Assembly (NCBI RefSeq): GCF_034702125.1
Contig: NC_085874.1
Location: 1,552,501 to 1,616,500, forward strand
Direction of reading: 5' to 3'
Source: Engraulis encrasicolus
Taxonomy: Eukaryota > Chordata > Actinopteri > Clupeiformes > Engraulidae
Length of the DNA stretch: 64,000 bases
Shown: positions 61,822-64,000 of the stretch, one piece after another
Position numbering within the stretch: position 1 is the first letter of the stretch
Layout of the letters: each line of letters opens with the position of its first letter
Translations under genes and position numbers: made by a program
The notes under the pieces: generated by a model
The model's input: the letters and a program-made list of their open reading frames with translations, nothing else
Told to the model about the DNA's origin: nothing
Database searches by the model: none

Positions 61822-63117
61822 ATGTAAACATTTGATTTGGCTTATCAGTTTCAGAAACGAGTCCACATTCCAAAGGGGAGGAGTGCCAAGTGTCTGCATA
61901 CCTGACTGTTTGATGCACATGGTCTGCATGACTGTACACTGCATCAGCGTCTGCAAGGGACTGTCAGCTTCCTGTAGTCTTAACCTCTAGGCATTGCACA
62001 GTTTCAACAGTACTACACTTCACACAGCTCTCAAAAAGTGCAGAGAGGAACTCTTAAGAGGCAACCTGCTAGTTTGTCCTACCTGCAACTTCAAATCCAT
62101 CCTTCAATTTTCCAGCTTGGGATCGATACAGTAAACTTGTCTATCTATAACTGCATGACAACAGATAGCAGATAGGATATCACAGATGGGCCAAACACCA
62201 CAACAAACAAATAAGAGCCACGCTTGCCCCTAGTGCATTTCTATTATGGAACAGGGACTATAAATTGCAGGGGACCTGTCAGAGGCTCAAACGGTCTAAT
62301 GATGGCACACTGCAACACACACACACACACACACCTCTATCTCCTGGATCTGGCCTTGGGAACACTCAACATGTCAAAAAAGCTTGCACATACCAGGCAT
62401 AGCTTCCGTGTCAATCCCCCACCACTGCCACACCTTCCAGAGGAAGTCCCACACCTCTTGGAATGTCAAAACAAAAACAGACATGCAACGAGAGCGACAC
62501 AGCGAGGGGGGGGGGGTAAAGAGAATGGCACAGAGAGACAGAGTGTGAAAAAGGGAGAGCAAGGGAGAGAACGAGAGCGAGAGAACGAGAGAGAGAGAGA
62601 GAGGGAGAGATCACACCCCGCACCCTCGTTTCCTCTTTCCATTCTGCGCAGCACAGAAAGAGGTCAAAGTGGAAAAAAAACTTTGGATACTTAGAGAAAC
62701 AAACTTTTCCCCTCAAACACAAGAGTGCAGAATAGAGGGCGTGGAGCAGGCTGCTGCAGGTTGTGTGCAACGGCGCACTTCACTTCTGCACCCTGCAAGT
62801 CTGTTCTTGAATGCATGTGGCAGGCACAAAGCGTACGTGCACGAAAGCCTTTCAGCAATTGTGCATACATTCATGTTTATACATTCATGTTTATTTATAT
62901 GCATGCGTCTGCAAGTGTGCACGCGCATGTGTGTGTGTGTGTGTGTCTGTGTGTGTGTGTAATATGGAGGTGTGTGGGTCCATGCAACATTTTATCCCTA
63001 TGTGCAATTACAGTATTTGGAAATGCTGATTTAAAAACCTAGAGCATTATCAGCCTTGTCAGGAGTGGAGGAGAGGTAGATCCTAGGCAGTGGAGAAGGC
63101 AAAAGCACATACGCACA

Positions 63118-63226
63118 CCACCCAGTGCTGTTCGAGGACCGGAGGCCACCCGGTGCTGTGCGGCGACTACGCCACCCGGTGCTCTGCGGACACTACGCCA
63201 CCCGGTGCTGTGCGAGGACTGGAGGC
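63118..63226. repeat. GC-rich ~26-bp minisatellite
   Basis: Four units beginning CCACCCGGTGCTGTGCG, two ending GACTACG/CACTACG and two ending GAGGACTGGAGG or close variants. Confidence 0.85.
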
Positions 63227-63917
63227 TCACGTTTATGGGGTGTCATCAGGCTGTTTAGGGTGGCATAGCATGTCGGCTAGCGTCAGCATCCAAAAGCCTA
63301 CTCGCTTTACTCTGCCATGCAACTTCCCTTCACACCACTACTTTACCTACTACTGTGCTGCTTACACATCACCCGCGCATGCGCGCACATGCACACAAAC
63401 ACCATGTCAGTTACACACTCGCATGATCTTGATTTCACTCCATTTCTTCCACCCCCACTAAAAAATGCCAACAACACATAGCACATGTAGCAATGTGCTC
63501 CATTTCTCATAACTTTTCACAAGAATTTTCACACACACACACACAATCACACTTCATACCAGGTCTCTCATGACTTTTCAATCACTGAAACTTTGCCTCA
63601 ACACACACATACGCACACGCACACATCATTCCTCCAACCATCCTCTTCATCCCATCCCATTACACCCCTCCCCTCCTCTCCTCTCATTCCTCGATTCCTG
63701 TGGTTCTGTGCCGTTTGTGTGACCACAGGAGAGCTGCCTGCCTGCCTGCCTGCGAGAGCAGAGCGGCAGTAGTGTACAGTGCTGTAACAGCAGCCCCCTC
63801 TCTGCTATACAGTACGTCTGTGCTGCTTTGCTCACTCACTAGCCGGCCATGCTGCAGAGGGAAAAGCCTCCAGCGGAAATGCTTTCAGCAGCTGCTAGGA
63901 GGATTATCCCCCCCCCT

Positions 63918-63921
<4 letters not shown>

Positions 63922-63962
<41 letters not shown>
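63922..63962. repeat. (CA)n microsatellite
   Basis: About 40 bp of CA. Confidence 0.95.
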
Positions 63963-63965
<3 letters not shown>

Positions 63966-64000
63966 ACCCCAGCCCTCCACACACACACGCACTTCCATCT

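Larger units (their letters stand above)
54541..64000. other. Right flank, no gene recognised
   Basis: Apart from the PIF-like MITE, the TTAA MITE, microsatellites and a minisatellite, this stretch is unique-looking. The 97-codon frame at 59652-59945 on the plus strand is the longest not made of repeats, but it has no recognisable domain. A low-repeat block at about 59040-59400 looks like a candidate conserved noncoding element by texture only. Confidence 0.55.

Overview
The window looks like nuclear DNA of a ray-finned fish. It has one clearly recognisable spliced vertebrate gene, V-SINE/HE1-type tRNA-derived SINEs, many hAT and TTAA-flanked miniature DNA transposons, and a very heavy load of (AC)n and (AG)n microsatellites. 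There are no bacterial-type operons, no rRNA or tRNA genes and no CRISPR arrays. The species cannot be named from the sequence alone.

The recognised gene is tab2 (TAK1-binding protein 2), on the minus strand at about 2.3-21.4 kb. Five coding exons could be placed to the base with matching intron phases: 21303-21202, 19283-17276, 7744-7584, 5200-5107 and 2441-2343. They encode the N-terminal CUE ubiquitin-binding domain, a long low-complexity middle with TAB2-specific conserved blocks, and the C-terminal coiled coil. The last exon(s), which should carry the NZF zinc finger and the stop codon, lie beyond the left edge. A probable 5'UTR splice acceptor lies at 21402-21404. The promoter was not identified.

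The rest (21.4-64 kb) is upstream or intergenic DNA rich in repeats. The best candidate for something undescribed is at 43.18-50.35 kb. It is a segment of about 7.2 kb bounded by two nearly identical inverted repeats of about 370 bp. It interrupts a minisatellite whose uninterrupted second copy is still visible at about 54.44-54.48 kb. Inside it, on the minus strand and reading inward from the right repeat, I can assemble a seven-exon reading frame of about 242 codons. All six introns are phase-compatible GT-AG introns, and the other mobile elements sit in its introns. I do not recognise the protein. Right next to this segment is a 3.9 kb non-autonomous hAT element (50378-54291) with a perfect 8-bp target duplication.

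Other regions hold nested MITEs with intact target duplications and split minisatellites. Two elements (27.3-29.4 kb and about 8.2-9.1 kb) carry short dispersed internal motifs that may be protein-binding repeats. No other protein-coding gene could be supported.
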